Source: Holosporales bacterium (GTDB lineage: Bacteria > Pseudomonadota > Alphaproteobacteria > BNTO01). Taken from it: DNA of 7,663 nucleotides. The notes under the pieces are model-generated. The model was not told where the DNA came from. It made no database searches and was given only the letters and a program-made list of their open reading frames with translations. The stretch is taken from positions 1 through 7,663 of the forward strand of contig JAIRNU010000103.1 of assembly GCA_031257945.1 (NCBI GenBank), in the 5' to 3' direction. Below are positions 5,950 through 7,663 of the stretch, piece by piece (positions within the stretch are counted from its first letter, which is position 1; each line of letters begins with the position of its first letter). Both the position numbers and the translations under genes were made by a program.

Positions 5950-6192
5950 TCCGTTTGGGTTTTACTAAAAACATCAACCCTCGGAAATTTTATTAAACAA
6001 AGGTAAAGGCTTTATTAATAAACGGCGTGGCTACCATTGTTTTTTGATTTTCAGACTACAGGCCGCAACGGCGGTGGCCGACGGCCAACATCCCACAAAA
6101 CCCCTAACTTTGTGAGAGCTACTCCGCCTTCTAGGCCACTAACAAAAATCTATTACTTCAGAGGGGCCAATACTATGCCGCTATGCCGCTTG
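5950..6192. other. Intergenic region upstream of phaC
   Basis: No gene seen. It must hold the phaC promoter, but no hexamer pair is convincing; AT-rich candidates such as TAAAAT lie on the minus strand around 5985-6000. TTTATTAATAAA (6011-6022) is a perfect 12-bp palindrome about 60 bases upstream of the phaC start. A GC-rich, self-complementary patch (about 6060-6090, GGCCG...CCGACGGCC) could fold after the aldolase gene, but it lacks a T-run. Confidence 0.4.
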
Positions 6193-6201
6193 CTATGCCG
6201 C
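6174..6201 (-). repeat. Three GCGGCATAG units at the stop codon of the aldolase gene
   Basis: On the minus strand the gene ends within GCGGCATAG, which recurs after CAA and again immediately, giving three copies of a 9-base unit. Each carries a TAG, and the first TAG is the actual stop of the lyase gene. This looks like local slippage around the 3' end; function is not suggested. Confidence 0.6.
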
Positions 6202-7257
6202 AATTCCCAAATGTTTCTCGCTCAGCACTCTTTCCATGTCGCGAAGGAACGTCTGTACATTTTCTTCTTTTGTCGCCCAACTTGTACTTATCCTTACAAC
6301 TCTCTCTTTTTCGTTAATCTTTTTACCATAAGTAAAAGCATAGCCTTTACTCAACTCTTCTAATACTGTAAGAGGTAAAACAACGAATAAGAGGTTTGTC
6401 GTATTCTCTACGAAGAATTTGACTTTCATCTTCTTCAGGCCCTGCCTAATCAAATCCGCCATACTATTAGCATGCTTAGCAATTTGAATATACAAATTGT
6501 CGGCAAGCAGCGTCGAAAACTGAATCCCTAAAAGCCGCCCCTTGGCCAATAACCCACCGCGCTGCTTTATGAGCGAGCGAAAATCTTTGGCAATTTCCCT
6601 GTTCTTTATGATGATGGCTTCTCCGAAAAGCATACCCTGCTTATTCCCTCCTATATAGAAAATATCGCAATGTTCCGCAAGAAACGGCAGGTCTGCGTCA
6701 TTTTCCTCTGATGCCATGCCGTACCCTAGCCTTGCCCCATCGATGTAAAGGTATAGGTCCCTCTTACGACAAACCTCCGCAATCGCCGCAATTTCCGCCT
6801 TTTTGTATAACGTCCCGTATTCTGTGGACTGCGTTATATACACCAGCTTTGGTTGGGTGAAGTGAACGCGTGCACTGTTGCTCCAATACTCCTCGCAAAC
6901 CTCGTCAATTTGGCTAGCCGTTATTTTTCCATCTTTTTCTGGGAGTGTATGAATTTTATGCCCTGCTGCCTCTATCGCGCCAGTTTCCATCACAAAAATA
7001 TGGCCACATGTTGGGGCTATAACGCTTTGGTGATAGCGCAGGGACGCTGTAACAGAAAGCAAGTTAGTCAAGGTTCCCCCCACCAAAAAGTGGACATCCA
7101 AATCATCCCTCTTACATAAGCCTTTAATCATTTGGGCCGCCTCTTCGCAATACGAATCTCCGCCGTAGCCCGGCGTTTGGACCATATTCGTCTCATTGAG
7201 TTTTTCCAAAATTTTTGGGTGAGCGCCCTCACCATAATCACTATCAAACCTGATCAT
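6193..7257 (-). CDS. PLP-dependent L-threonine aldolase / beta-eliminating lyase family enzyme
   Basis: This is a fold-type I PLP enzyme of the aromatic amino acid beta-eliminating lyase/threonine aldolase family. Typical members cleave L-threonine or L-allo-threonine to glycine and acetaldehyde in the cytoplasm. At 354 residues it has normal length. Visible motifs in order are FDSDYGEGAHPKILEKL near the N-terminus, TPGYGGDSY, CGHIFVMETGAIEAAGHK with the His expected to stack on PLP, YIDGARLGYG with Asp173 expected to contact the PLP ring nitrogen, GGNKQGMLFGEA with the Schiff-base Lys206, and VRISTSWATKEE near the C-terminus. The usual GGTKNG reads GGNKQG, but the lysine is kept. GAGG lies four bases before ATG 7257. 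No other glycine or threonine gene adjoins it, so the exact substrate is uncertain; a related lyase activity cannot be excluded. Confidence 0.92.
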   Translation of the reverse strand: MIRFDSDYGEGAHPKILEKLNETNMVQTPGYGGDSYCEEAAQMIKGLCKRDDLDVHFLVGGTLTNLLSVTASLRYHQSVIAPTCGHIFVMETGAIEAAGHKIHTLPEKDGKITASQIDEVCEEYWSNSARVHFTQPKLVYITQSTEYGTLYKKAEIAAIAEVCRKRDLYLYIDGARLGYGMASEENDADLPFLAEHCDIFYIGGNKQGMLFGEAIIIKNREIAKDFRSLIKQRGGLLAKGRLLGIQFSTLLADNLYIQIAKHANSMADLIRQGLKKMKVKFFVENTTNLLFVVLPLTVLEELSKGYAFTYGKKINEKERVVRISTSWATKEENVQTFLRDMERVLSEKHLGIAA

Positions 7258-7419
7258 ACATCCTCAGATAACTTTACTCGCACCCTTCTATATGGCATAG
7301 CCGTGTAACGTGAGGCAACATAAAAAAAAGATGCTAAAATGCCCTGGCCAGCCCGATATCTGCGCAATATCAATAAAAATAATTGGCATACTGGTTGTAC
7401 AACTATGTGCCTCAACGTT
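7258..7419. other. Upstream region of the aldolase gene
   Basis: This presumably carries the aldolase promoter, although no strong -35/-10 pair was found. GTTGTACAAC (7394-7403) is a small perfect palindrome. A 64-codon minus-strand ORF (7448-7254, TTG start) crosses the region and overlaps the aldolase start as ATGA, but it begins inside the inverted-repeat element and has no good ribosome binding site, so I do not call it a gene. Confidence 0.4.
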
Positions 7420-7617
7420 ACTACTAAGCTATTCGCCTGACCTCTCAACGCCTTGATATTGTTGACAAAAAAAAATGATGCTAGTTTTTTTAGGCATCAT
7501 TTTTAATAGGGGGAATATGGCGAAAAATTGGCAATTTTAAACAGCGCTGCAGAATTAGGTGTAGCTGTTAGTCAACAATATCAAGGCTTGGGGAGGTCCA
7601 GCGAATAGCTGAGTAGT
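7420..7617. mobile_element. 198-bp element with 47-bp inverted arms (MITE-like or remnant)
   Basis: The left arm 7420-7466 and the reverse complement of the right arm 7571-7617 match at 41 of 47 positions. The innermost 17 bases are identical (GCCTTGATATTGTTGAC and its complement). The 104-bp interior is non-coding and holds an intrinsic-terminator-like hairpin. Long terminal inverted repeats around a short non-coding core suggest a non-autonomous transposable element or the fused ends of an IS. No target-site duplication is evident beside the arms, and no transposase is visible, so the mobile nature is inference. Confidence 0.55.
7467..7504 (-). terminator. Intrinsic terminator, possibly bidirectional
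   Basis: AAAAATGATGC (7471-7481) and GCATCATTTTT (7494-7504) are exact complements around a 12-base loop. On the minus strand the stem is followed by nine T (complement of 7467-7475); on the plus strand it is followed by five T. It would stop minus-strand transcripts coming from beyond the right edge before they reach the aldolase gene. Confidence 0.65.
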
Positions 7618-7663
7618 TCTCGGTTCTATTCTGGCATTGCTCCCAGTTCAGAATTATGCCCTG

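Noticed and set aside
6060..6095. GC-rich hairpin as a terminator of the aldolase gene
   Set aside because: The stem is interrupted, lies about 100 bases past the stop and has no T-run, so it is mentioned only in the intergenic description.
6037..6363. Plus-strand ORF of 108 codons
   Set aside because: Half is antisense to the conserved C-terminus of the lyase gene; composition is low-complexity Cys/Phe.

Overview
This window looks like the chromosome of a Gram-negative, probably alphaproteobacterial, organism. Lon and a class I-type polyhydroxyalkanoate synthase point that way, and a putative exported protein with eukaryote-style Myb repeats raises the possibility of a host-associated lifestyle, such as an endosymbiont of a protist. 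The host association is inference; no rRNA or tRNA is present to place the organism.

Layout, left to right. (1) 1-583, minus strand: the N-terminal about 194 codons of a gene that runs off the left edge. It encodes a signal-peptide-like start followed by two Myb/SANT-type repeats, the first containing a local duplication. Hand counting over 121-480 gives about 55% GC, clearly above the phaC gene. (2) 584-1379: a divergent, apparently broken small secreted-protein ORF (811-1233, one in-frame TAG beside a 17-bp direct repeat), then a large imperfect palindrome, a GC-rich hairpin, and a 24-codon minus-strand ORF with a near-perfect ribosome binding site and a 14-bp perfect palindrome upstream. 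(3) 1380-1778: A-rich leader region before lon. (4) 1779-4166: intact lon, plus strand. (5) 4167-4290: short convergent spacer with a 24-bp tandem duplication. (6) 4291-5949: phaC, minus strand. (7) 6193-7257: PLP-dependent threonine aldolase/beta-eliminating lyase, minus strand. (8) 7258-7663: no convincing gene, but a 198-bp element with 47-bp inverted arms around an intrinsic-terminator-like hairpin.

The three intact genes cover proteostasis (Lon), carbon storage (PhaC) and glycine/threonine metabolism (aldolase). They do not form an operon with one another: lon converges on phaC, and phaC and the aldolase are separated by 243 bp. The unusual content lies at the two ends: the exported Myb-repeat protein and hidden small ORF on the left, and the inverted-repeat element on the right.
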